Assembly (NCBI RefSeq): GCF_000764305.2
Contig: NW_025944135.1
Coordinates: forward strand, 434,001-498,000
Direction of reading: 5' to 3'
DNA from: Hyalella azteca
Lineage: Eukaryota; Arthropoda; Malacostraca; Amphipoda; Hyalellidae
DNA length: 64,000 nt
Shown: positions 23,501 through 35,500 of the stretch, one piece after another
Position numbering within the stretch: position 1 is the stretch's first letter
Layout of the letters: the number at the start of each line of letters is the position of its first letter
Position numbers and translations under genes: made by a program
The notes under the pieces: model-generated
Databases searched by the model: none
What the model saw: the letters and a program-made list of their open reading frames with translations, nothing else
Told to the model about the DNA's origin: nothing

Positions 23501-26500
23501 ACAAGTTTCCCACTGAACCCCAACTCTGTGTCATGCTTGCTGCTGCACGCGTGCGCGTCGCCGGCGCCCGACGCCAGCAGACACTGTTACCTGCACCGAC
23601 TCGCGGCGTACAGGTTGTCTCAAGGCTACCACATCGTGCATAGCCTTGCCAAGGACGCAGGCACTTCCCCTACCACGCTCCTTAACAAGGTTTGTTTAGG
23701 AACTTCATAACTACGCAGTGTGATGAAATTTCTTTGCTAGCCATTCAACTTATCCTGTTGAATATTATTACGCCATACTCGCGTATGTGGATTGAATTAT
23801 AAAGAGTTTTTATACAACTAATTGTACAGTGAATGCATTGTGATATTGTTTACATTCTGTGTTTACCATCGACGTAGGCCATACTTTCAGAACTTGCTTA
23901 AGTACATGCATATATATATTATTATAAGATGGCAGAAATTTCTTGATTATATGCGTACAATTTATGACCAGAGAGTGCATTTGAATTTTCAAGGAGTTGA
24001 ACAATTCTTAGATGATGTGCACATGCAGAGATGTGTATAAGAGACAGCACTAGGTCAGATCTGGTGGGAAAATGTTAAAATCCTCAGAGCAAAAGCTCAT
24101 GTCACCCAGTGAGAACATCGAAACACGTGTCGAAGTTGATAGTTGACCTTGCTCTACCAAATAGTGATAAACTGTTTGTGTAGAAAGAATATTATGGTTT
24201 GAGACTTTTAAATAAGTCTGTGAATATATTAGGAATCCTTTAAGTATACTTGTATTTGCTGATTTTAAGTGATGAATAAATTAATAGATGATTAAGTTAA
24301 GAGATGGTTTTAGACACATAAAAAGTAATTCCCACACAGCTCGGAATTAGACACACAGCTCATTTTGAGCTGTGTTGTATTCCAATATAGCTCAAACAGG
24401 GTGTCGGAATTCCCACACAGGGCATCAGAATTCCCACACAGGTCATCGGAATTACGAATTATGGTTTTGAAGCGCTGAAGCGCTGTCGGAAAGTTGGAAT
24501 TAGTCTCACAATATGCTGAATTTAGTCACACACAGCGTCAGAATTCAGCGATTTTGTAGATTTAAATTCTTAAGGCTTTTAAATAAATATGGCAACAGTT
24601 TGGGACGTATCATCATTGCTGGCGCATAGCGTGGTGTTTTGAGAGTNAATGTCATTGAAGTTACTCCAATTAGTCCAATGTAATCCCAAAGATGAAGAAG
24701 TCTACAACCTTCTTTGAAGCAAAATTTAAAGATCACACCAGATTCTTGAAGAACTCCTTTTTCGAAGGTGCCGTCGCTGCGTATAGTTCGGGGTTTGGCT
24801 TTGTGGCCGTGGGTGTCACGGAGCCAGTTCAATTCATCGCGGATCTTGAGATGAAGTTGTTCAATAGATAGACTTCGAGACAATTCGAAATATATAAGCA
24901 TACGCACACCTAGCGGCTGATATCTCATCTGTAATTGATGGGTTCAGCTTAAAAAGCCATCAGAGATTGGCAGACTGATCTATGAATTCTCAACTTTTTT
25001 AAAGTATGGCCCCTGATATTCATTAGTATCACAAATAATTCATCTATTGTTCATACAAAAATCAGGTGCGTCAGCAGTGTGGTAATCGCGAAAGCAAAGA
25101 AGAGGCTTTCCGTGCAGTGTTCGGCAGCCGCGTTTCGTCAGACCAGAGTTACTTCCTGCATCACTCAGGCTACGGCGAACAGGAACTCGCCATCCCTAGT
25201 GCTGATGAAGCTAAATCTTTTGACCAGAGTAAGTTGGTTATTTGTATTGTACAGTTGCTCCGGCTATGATAGGCTGTTAAGAACACAAATTTTGTGAATT
25301 TTAGCAATGTAAATGAGATCTCATTTCTAATAATTACTCTTAGTTTGGTCGTATAAATTATAAATGGGATTCTCCTACTGATTGTTATGAGAAATCATAC
25401 TGAACTGCTTAGTGGATGAACACGAAATTGATTGTGAATAAATTCGGTGACTATGTTCCAAGTTTATAAGTTGCAATTTTGCTATCTAGTTGTTCTGATC
25501 TTTTGTAACTATAATTGCTCGTGTTTTGGGGAACTCGTATGACGGTAAATTTATTTCAGGCTTTTCAATGATTTCTACATTCTGCATAAACCTTCCTAGA
25601 TATCCTAGAAATTTTTCTCATCTTCATTTTTCACGAGCTATGATGCAAGTCTATCATTTTAATTTTTTTGATGGAGGTACGTCCCTGACTATTCAACAAA
25701 TAGTTAATATCTTTGAAATTGAAATACCATTTACATGTCGAAAAGCTTGCATCCTCTTTTTGAATGCACAGCAGACGTGTTCACAGATCTACAAATGTGA
25801 AGAGTATTATTACGCTCTCACTTCAAAATTCTTTGTGTATTGAATGGAAAAAGGGCTTCTGATGTCCTATGACTTTCACATGAGGCATTTTGGTCACGTT
25901 GTTCTTACATGTGTGAGTGATTGCAAAACAATACCTTTCAGGGCAATTCTAGGTTAGCATTAATCCTTCATCTCCTTGCGCATCATTTGCCTCCACTGAT
26001 GTGAAAAGAATTTTGATTTGATGGTGTTCCTTCAACAACCCTCTTTATTGTGCAGCCGTTTGTGTCAACGAAAGCAGTCAATTGCGGGAAGTTCTCTGGC
26101 TTTATCTGCAAGGCATTCTTCGTAGAGCTTCAGCTTCTGCCTCTCAAGGCAACAATTCGCTCAATGTGAGCAACCTCAACTCGAGCTCTGTTGGGAACAC
26201 CAGCATCAGTAGTGGTGGTGGCGGTGGTGGTAACCTCAACTCCTTGATGAACAGTGCACTCAAGAAGAACCAGCCATACTTTCCTCATAAGCTTTTTGAT
26301 GGTCTCCAGTTTGCAACGTCTCACCTCAATAGTGCTGTTCCTGACTCACTCAGCCATTTAGATCTTCTAGCGTTCTTGGCCGCCACCATCTACTGCCAGT
26401 TGGAGAATGGAGCGTGCAGTGGCAGTGTGCGTAGTGCCGTGTGCAAGACGAGCGTGTGTAGTGGCTGGCTGCTGCATACACCGCAACAGGAGGAATGGTG

Positions 26501-29500
26501 GAGTGCTGCTCACGATTTATTTGTGAGCTCATCTCGGCGTTCGGCACTTGCTAAAGGCATCGGGAAATGCCGTCAGGTCGTGCAACGAGGTTTGGAAGCC
26601 ATTCGGTTATTGGCTGGTGGTGGCATCTCCGTGCCTCTGGCTGTGCATATTGCTAACTGCTTCACTCATTGGGCATCTTGTGCTGCTGATGAAGATGAAG
26701 TTAGCATCTCCGAAATAACGGCTCTGGAGGAGAGAGCTGAGCATTGTTGGCAAAGGGTCCTCTCGCTATGCAGCCGAAACAATGCCAATGGAACCTCTCA
26801 CATACCAAGAAATCAACTGTTTGAGACTGCACGCCATGGCATGGGATCTCTAAAGCTTGATGAAGTTGAAGAAGAAGGCCGCTTGTTTTTAGCCAAACGT
26901 CTAATCAAATCAGGACGACGTCAGGAGGCTCTTCAGTCCTTGGGTCAATTGAAGTCTCCAGAAGCTGCTTTCCAGCGCGCCTTAGTGTACAAGCAACAGG
27001 CCAGTGAAATGGTCAGTGCTGTGAGCGGAAATTTGAGCCTCTTCACGCCTGAGCAACGTGGTCAACACACTCTGTACCTAACACAGGCTAGAGACACTCT
27101 CTATCTCACGCTTGACAGACTACGAATGCCAGGCGTGGATCGTAATCATCCTCTGAATGCAACTCTCAGTGCAGAAATGGCGAACGTTGAACGTGCTCTC
27201 ACGTCCATCACAGCAAATTTAATAAATAATTCATTCCACGAGGGAGATGGCGAGTCTGAAGTAGAGCCACTGTCGCCCATTCACCACGGACACGACCTGA
27301 GCCTTGGTGGCGAGAGTATCATTGATGGATGTCACGCGATATCAGGCACGCCTGCTCGCGGTGGAAGAGCCATGTCCACTCTAAGGGTTGAAGCTCGTCC
27401 GAGCCCTGAACGTTTGGACGCACAAGTGCGTCACCTCACTACCGTACAGGAGCAAACCTTACAGAATTTATGTGAGCAGAACTCGGCCCTGCGGACGCAC
27501 AACGCGGCTCTAAGGGAAACTTGCAACACTGTTGCTACTCAAGTGAAGGAAAATGCGCAACTCTTTCGAAGCATTCTCGAACAAAATAAATCTATGTCGA
27601 TGGATTGTTACAGCCATATCCTAACTCAAGTTAAAGGCATATCAGGGTCTGTAGATGAGTTGGTTGGCGAAGTTCAAAAACTCAGAAAAGAGATGATGGA
27701 AGTCAAGAGCGCTCTTCATAAACGTCCTGACGACGCTGATGGGCGTGGCGACGGATTACCTGCTCATCCAACACCACCTCCACACCAGAGTGAGTTCTAT
27801 TCAATTTTAATTATACCATATCTATTGCGGCCCTGTGGGGTTGTTCTACACTCGTTGATCATTGAGTTTTTGCATGATGATATTAAAATGTGATGACATT
27901 ATATTCACTGATTGCAAGTTGAAACGTTGATACAATTCGGTGCTGTAGACTATCGCTTATTTTAATGCACTGAGCATTAATCTCAAATGAATGCCTCCCA
28001 AGTGTGCATATGTTGACCGAGACTCTTCATTTCAGGCATGCTGTCGCAGCTGTACATGGGGTGCTACGCGGGGCAAGTTGGGGCCGCAGGAGTGCCTCAT
28101 CCTCTCACTTCTCACCTCCTCCCGCCCCACTCTGCCATGCTGCCTGGTCATGCTCCTCATGGCTCTCCATTCTTACCTCCAGCTACGCTGGCAGACGCCT
28201 CGTACTTGTAAGTCGCTATTTCTGTCTGGTGTTAGCTTTGATTGGCTCTCCATTCTTACCTCCTGCTACGCTGGCAGACGCCTCATACTTGTAAGTCGTC
28301 ATTTCTCTCTGGTGTTAGTTTTGATGTTTGTACTTTGTAAGAAGATTGTGGCAATGAAAAGTTGACAATGAAACAACTTATACTGTGGTGTAGAATGTGG
28401 TGTACTGTGGTTCTACTGTATAGAATGAAGCAAATCTATAAGAGTATGTACCTTAAAAGATAATTTCAGCTAACCTTTAATCCAGTATGGTACGTCTCTA
28501 ACGTTTAAGAGTCGATGCCTATCAATGTATATGTATATTGGGGGAGTCTAATGGATTTATTCCAGCATGGAATATGTAAATTAGAAGAATGTTTAAAAAT
28601 GTCAAATTATAGAATACAAGAAAAATTGGGATTTTAACAAATAGATTAATGTGTGCCATATGTCATGAGGGATCTTCTAGTGTGTTTTAAGTTTACTTTC
28701 TTATCAGTGCTGTTTGTGACATGGTTGCAGTTGTTTCTTTGTATGTGATCAATAAGTAATTTTACAGGAGCAGCTCGAGCGCAGCTGGGGTGCACATGAG
28801 TCGCCTACTGGGAGGCGTGAACACGTCTGTTGCAGACCCCCCCTCCCCCCTGCCCTCGTCCGTCTCTGCTCGAGTTCACTTCCAGGACCTTCCAGCTCTT
28901 GCTTCTCCGCTGCCTGTTGCGTCAGGTATTATCAAGTGTTTCTGTTGCTAGAAAAAATGCATCATATAGATAATATGAGTTATTTATTCATTGGTACCTT
29001 CACCAAGGCACTCTAAATTGTAGTAAGCAGAAATGTGTACCCATTTCATTTCTTATTCAAAATTTATTTCCATTGAGTCAAAAATTTATTTCTAAAGAAT
29101 TAGTACATAATTGGATTTAATCATGGAAGCGGAATATTCATGAAGAGTTTTCATGGATTTTGATGCTTTACTGTATGTTATATTTATTGTGTGAAGCAAA
29201 TCACTGCAATATTATGTTATATGATCATGAACTATAGTCCGTGGCAGCGCTGAAACGAAGCTTTGCGCTATTATTGTGCAGCAGCTGCAAGTAGCAGTAC
29301 CTTGTCCGGGATTCTTTCATCACCGTACCTCGGCACGTCAAGCATCACAGGCAGCAGCACGTCTGCTCCTCACAACTATCAAATTCCTCTGCCTGCGACG
29401 TCCTTCGCTGGAGCCGTTCCTCTTCCGCTGCACACTCCTGGTAATCTATTCTCTCTAACAGAAAAAATACTTTAATTCGATCTGTTTCCTATTCTAGCAT

Positions 29501-32500
29501 CGAAACCTTATGGTTTTAAGAATTTTGGTTGTAATGAAAAAAATTCTTTCCTACTTATCAAGGTCTCATCTCTCAGATATGTTCCTGTTCTCATAAAGGC
29601 ACTAGAAAATTTTTAAGCTAATTATTTGGACGTCTAAAAGTACTAGCTCAAGGAGTCTAGAGTTTCAATTGCGGTCGTTTATATATATGTGACTCGTCTG
29701 CTGAGCTGATAAACCAATTTTAGGATTGAGCTAAAAGCAGAAGATAACTTGTTACTTGATAAATTCAAACCCAACATTTTTTCCTTGTGTGTGAGTACAT
29801 TCAGTGATGTTCCTCAGCGACTAGATCTAGGAATTCTAATTGTGATCGATCGTTAGTTGACTGCCCTCTTTTTTTCATTAATTAACGTAACTCCACGTTC
29901 AGTGTGATCATTTACTACCTCTGGTGATGGTATCTTTTGTTGGTTTAAGTTGTCTGTTCCACAAGTCCAGAAACACGACAATATATATGTTGAAGTTTTA
30001 ACTTTTGAAACTTTATTATTGGTTTTTTGAAACATTTGATTTTTAAGCCTTAACGAAATTTTCACAATTTTGTCTTCGAATGCATCAGGAGCCCCGTGTA
30101 TTCTCTTGCGTTGGTCCTTATCTTGATTTTATCTGTTCTGCCTCGCATCCACCAATAATCACTTGGTCGAAGAACTACTCAATCATCAGAGAAAGACGCG
30201 CCAATAAGTTCCTCTAACCAAAAATGATTAGAAAATTTGTGGGAAGTTTAATCTGAAATTTTAGAGTGGATAGGAGGAGTTTTCAGTTATAGACTTGGGC
30301 AACATAAAATCATAATCGTTGTATGGAGCTCCTGATGCTTGAATTGCAGAGAACCAGGCTGTCAGGTAGATATGAATTTAAAACTCAAACGCAAGTTATG
30401 CAATTTTTTTTCTGGTTGATTCAGCTTGAATTGAGCCCTGAATATGCTTATCCTGAGACTTCATATAACTTATCAAGAGAGCATTACCTATGCAGTGCCC
30501 CCACCAACTGGAGTCGCACTTCACTGGCAGAAGCAGAGGCACGAAATAATATTACAAGTTACATGTTTTTTTTCTTATCTCTTGGCTGCTATTTCATCCG
30601 GGAATGCTTTGTCGTCATGTATTTGACTACATTGTGATGTCGTTTTCCTCAATCATTGGCTACTAATTTGCTGTGCCAATGAAACTCCACTTTTCCTAGA
30701 CACGTTTGAAAAGTTTATAACCAGAGGCGAAGAGGAGACTGAACAGAATTAAATAATTGTTATGAACAAGTTTATCTGTGATATGTGTCAAGCTTTTGAC
30801 GGTCTCTGCTGTAAAGAAAAAGCCAGTGCTGAATTGAGCTCTAGTGGGACAACTGTTTTTCGACCCCCCTTTTCTCTTCGTTGTCCTGAATACTAGGCTT
30901 CAACAGGTTTCCTTCTCATTATTACCTTCTAACACACATTTCATCTTTTCGATTTCTTCTTTAAAACTATTTTCTGGGACGAACTTAATGTCCCAAACAC
31001 AACAATAGAATCTGCAAACATGTTCATATGCTGTCATCGGGGAAGCAAGTTCTTATCTCTTTCTGGCGCTCTTTTTCTTTATTCTCTTTATATTAAAGAT
31101 ATTCTCTAGCTTGGTATGAAAAAATTTCTGTTCTCTCGTCGGCAAAGGCTGGGCGGTTAGGCAAAGCTGAATTAGAGCAGCGAGTTGCGTGTGGAACAAG
31201 CTGTGAATGTTCTGCGATGTTAGGAATGAAACCGCTATTAATATTATTATTTGTAATTATTGTTATTATCATTATTATGGTAAGAGCCATCAACTGTCTA
31301 ATATTTTCATTCAGTTCTATTGGATTACAGCAGTAAAACAATTAAGAAGTACGTTCTGAATTGCCATAATGCTGTAATAATTTTTATTTTGCAATTTACC
31401 AGTCAACTTACGGTACTGCAAAACACCCGTGAAAGTCATTTGAAACTACTCTATACTGGACGATGATAGTACATGATAATAGTGATAATTATTTAATATT
31501 AACGTTTTTTTTACAATTAACAGTTTCAGTAATTCTTGATCGTTATGATGAACGGTATAATTTATCCTTCAATCCCTTCTAACTAGCAAGGACTAACCCT
31601 AATCCTAATTGTTAAGTAAACCTAACACTGCATAAATTCAAATGTAGACTTGAACGGCCAGAGTGTTGGAATCTTTTCCATCAAAGTGCTAGCATTGAAT
31701 ATTGTTGAATTGTCCTCATATGTCGTCAGGATTATTTTTTCATGTATAGGAACAAAATTTGGGTGAAGTAAGGTTGTTCAACAGTTGGAAAGTAAAGGCC
31801 ACCCTAATCTTGATCTTCACTAGCGATGACTGTCCACCTTTGACATATTACCGTTTGGTTATAGAACCTGAAATTGTCATTTAATTTGAAACTAAATGCA
31901 TGACTTTTTTATCTGTACAGATCGGTCGTCAAGTCTGATCCCAACGTCTGGTTTGCTGGCCAGCGTGCCTCCTCCGATCTATTCTGCCGTGACTCCGGGC
32001 AATTCACCTCATCCTGTTTCTCATCACGGTAGCGCTGTTGCAGCATCTTCATTCACAGCCTCTTCTGCTAGTCCCTTGCAAACCATGTTTTTGGGCAGCG
32101 CTGGGCTCGTGCCAGTAACCACTGCTTCCGTGACAGACGCACCTCTTACTGGGAAAATAAAATCAATTCCTCAACGAGTACAGAAAATTTCTGAAAATGG
32201 TTTGGATAATTCAACAGCTGTGACTGAAGTTTCAGGCTTGAGCAACACGAGCAACGAATATTATCATGATGACGGCCATGACCCATGTCCTGATTTTGTT
32301 CCCGTGGTACCGTTGCCCGCCAAAGTCGAGGTACACACTGGAGAGGAGGATGAACAAGTTCTTTTTGAAGACCGAGCCAGGCTTTACCGCATTGTTGCCA
32401 AGGAGTGGAAGGAACGCGGTACCGGTGTCATCAAAATTCTCCACAATAGTCCGAAAAAGTCAGTACGTGTACTCATGCGACGGGACCAAACCTTCAAAAT

Positions 32501-35500
32501 CTGTGCTAATCACTTGATAACTCCAAGCATGTTGCTCAAGAAGCTACCCAAGCACGACAATGCTTGGCTTTGGGGCGCTCAGGACTATGCTGACGAACAG
32601 CTTGCATCCGAAACTTTTTGCTGTAAATTCAAGACAGAAGAAATTGCTTCTCGATTTAATCGAGCCATCATTGAGGCTAAGATGCTTGCGACTGAGTATA
32701 TGAAAGACACTTCAGTTTCATCAGAAGTAACTAGTGCTGCAAGTGTAACCACTGAAACCTTGAAGCCGTTGTCTGAACTTTTCAAGAAGGCACCAGGATC
32801 TTGGACTTGCTCCTCATGTTTTGTTGTCAACACGGCGGAGTCATCTCGTTGCATTGCCTGTACTTCGCCTAATCCCAGTGCTCCATTTACATCTGCTGCT
32901 ACATCTTCAGAAGCTGCAGTTGACTTGTCCAATGCTGGTGGTTTCAAGTTCGGCTTTCTCTCGAGTAATTCTACCGCTGCTTCTCCAATATTTTCGTCAG
33001 TGTCTCCAGCCAAAGCATCTGGTAGCATCACTTTTGGTGTCAGCGGGCAGGCTGGTGTGAAACCAAGTCCTTTTTCAACACCTACTCCTGGCCTCTTCTC
33101 TACACCTCTTGGAAACAATAAACCATCGACTGAATTTAAGAAGGAAGAATCTTCTATCAGCCTTTTTGTGACGCCCAAGTCTGAGATAAACACCCCAGTT
33201 GCTGCTTCTTCGTTGTCCTCTTCAAGTATCTTTAACACTCCGAATCGGACATCTATCTTATCCACCCCTACGTTGTCGTTACCTACGTCATCAACTGGCG
33301 TCATGCCTTCTGCTAGCAGTTTATTTGGTACTCCGGTCACAGGCAGCGTGTTCTCAGTGGCACCTTCTTCATCTCTTATATTCTCGCAATCAACATCTCA
33401 AGTCCCGAGCGTCACCAGCGCCGTGACGACATCAGCGGTGGCCCAGAGCAAGACTCTGTTTGGAGGATTCTCCTTCACCAGTGCGCCGACAATGGCACCA
33501 CCCAAAGAACAAGAGATCAAGAAGGAAGAGGAACCAATCAAAAAGCCAAGCATCTTTTCTTCATTCACATTTGGTTCAAGCAATACGGACAGTGGCAAAT
33601 CATCTACATTCAGTTTCAAAACAGACGGAAGCAATTCGAAGGATGCAGCTGCTCAGAGTGTAGCTATATTGTCAAACTCGAATATTAATGAAGCTCTAAC
33701 TTTTAGTGCCCTAGCTGATGGCTCCAACTTGCAGGCTGCTGATGTTTTCAAGACCAAAGATCTAAATGCTTTCAAACCTCAACCACTTTTCATAGGTAAA
33801 AACACCTCAGTGAGCGGGAACGAAAGCTCTGAAAAGGTTGAAGAGTATGAGCCTGAAGTGCATTTTGAACCCGTTATCCCTCTGCCTGAGCTGGTGCAAG
33901 TAAAAACAGGTACTGATGAACTTGTTTCCTTACTTAATTTCGTGCGAGTAAGATTGGGCATGATTTGAGCTTGTCTGATGTACATTACTTGAGGTAGCAA
34001 GCAATTTAATCTGAAATATCGAAAAAGCTGTTTGTGTTTTCTTATTAGTTGGTACCTATTTGTTTTTCTATACTTACTCATTTATTTCACATTAAATTCT
34101 TTTTGTTCTTCTAGGGATATTTTAGGAAAATAAAGAAATGTTCATATCTAGTCTTGATATATATGTATATTTGTTTTCAGGAGAAGAGGATGAAGAGCAA
34201 CTGTTTTGTGAACGGGCCAAACTATATCGTTGGGCGGAGGCCACTAAAGAATGGAAGGAGCGTGGACTGGGAGACGTTAAAATTCTTTCTAATGAAAACA
34301 CTGGCAAAATTCGGCTGCTCATGAGGCGTGAAAAAACTCTCAAGATATGTGCAAATCACTACATCACACCTGATCTCACCATCAGCTTCAGGAGTGACTC
34401 TGACAAAGCTTTATCTTGGATTGCAAACGACTTTGCTGAAAGTGAAGTCATCCGTGAAAATTTCACCATTAAGTTCAAGACACCTGAGCTTGCAAACAAC
34501 TTCAAAGTAAAGTTTGAAAATGCCCAGCAGATGTTGCGTGAGAAAGCTGTTCCGTCTTCGACACTGACTGAAGACAGCAAATCCCAAGACTCGGTCACAA
34601 AGGATGCTTCCAACACCAAACCTCAATCATCCAAGTCGCTGATGGATATGTTTAAACCAGCTGCAGGATCTTGGGAGTGCGATACCTGCCTTCTGAGAAA
34701 CAATGCCGATTCGGTGACATGTGCTTCTTGCCAGTCTCTCAAACCTGGCACATCGGCTGCAGAGGTTACTGTCAAACCAAGTAAAGATGCTGTTCAAACA
34801 TCCATTTCTTTTGGCATTCCGTCATCAGCTTCAGCGTCTGCTACCAGTTTCACTCCGGCTTTCAAATTTGGCCTTGCCAGTGGCCCTACTCCAGCATTCT
34901 CATTTGGATTGCCCACTACGTCAACGTCCACTAGTGCTTCGTTATCCTCAGCTGCTCCTGCCAATTTCTCTTTTAAACCCACGCCCGTTGTTGCAAACAA
35001 CGAAAATTCGGACACGCCTGAGGCAACAGAAGACAAGTCTAATTTTAAATTTGGTAGCCCTGAGAAGTTTGAATTTTCATTCAAACCGCGGCCTCCTCGC
35101 TCACGAGATGTGAGCCATTGCGAATCTGAAGATGGAGTTGTGGAAGAAGATGAGGGAGATCATCTCTACTTTGAGGTGTGTGACTTAGCTGTTGTATTTA
35201 GGTTGTTATATTGTGAGTTGTGTACGTTTTGCTTGATTTCCAGAACGACTTTTCGCAGTTCCTCTAGAGGATCAAAAATATTGATTTTACATTAGTGTTT
35301 TATTCCGCTGAATGATATTACTTGACTTCTAAATGATGGCACCACGCTAATCTGAAATCTTTACTTATTTTTGGCAGTTTAAATTGACATGTTCGGCACT
35401 AGGTTTAATAATATTTGTCTCTGCTTGTATTATCTTGCCCAGCTTATATGAATCGTAGTTCTTCATATGTATACCTGCCAATGCAATATTATCTAGGAGC

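Larger units (their letters stand above)
23876..25013. mobile_element. Expanded family-B element or chimeric block
   Basis: The ends (AGGCCATACTTTCAGAACTT and AAAGTATGGCCCC) match the tips of MITE family B, and sub-terminal sequence near 24960-25000 (GATTGGC...CTGATC) also fits. The 1-kb interior contains a Nextera adapter end, an N, and a copy of the repeat also found at 18669-19345. The interior is therefore unreliable. The minus-strand frame at 24545-24928 is not recognised. Confidence 0.45.

Noticed and set aside
24545..24928. 127-codon minus-strand frame
   Set aside because: Contains the N, spans an assembly scar, and matches no family I recognise.
25526..25843. 105-codon frame in a Nup358 intron
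   Set aside because: AT-rich, no domain, would not fit the phases of exons 8 and 9.
30509..30570. Possible small exon ([17 protein letters not shown]) after a CAG in the Nup358 intron
   Set aside because: Exons 12 and 13 already join in phase. Including this segment breaks the phase, and the donor is poor.
32585..33340. 251-codon minus-strand frame
   Set aside because: Shadow of the Nup358 coding exon on the other strand.
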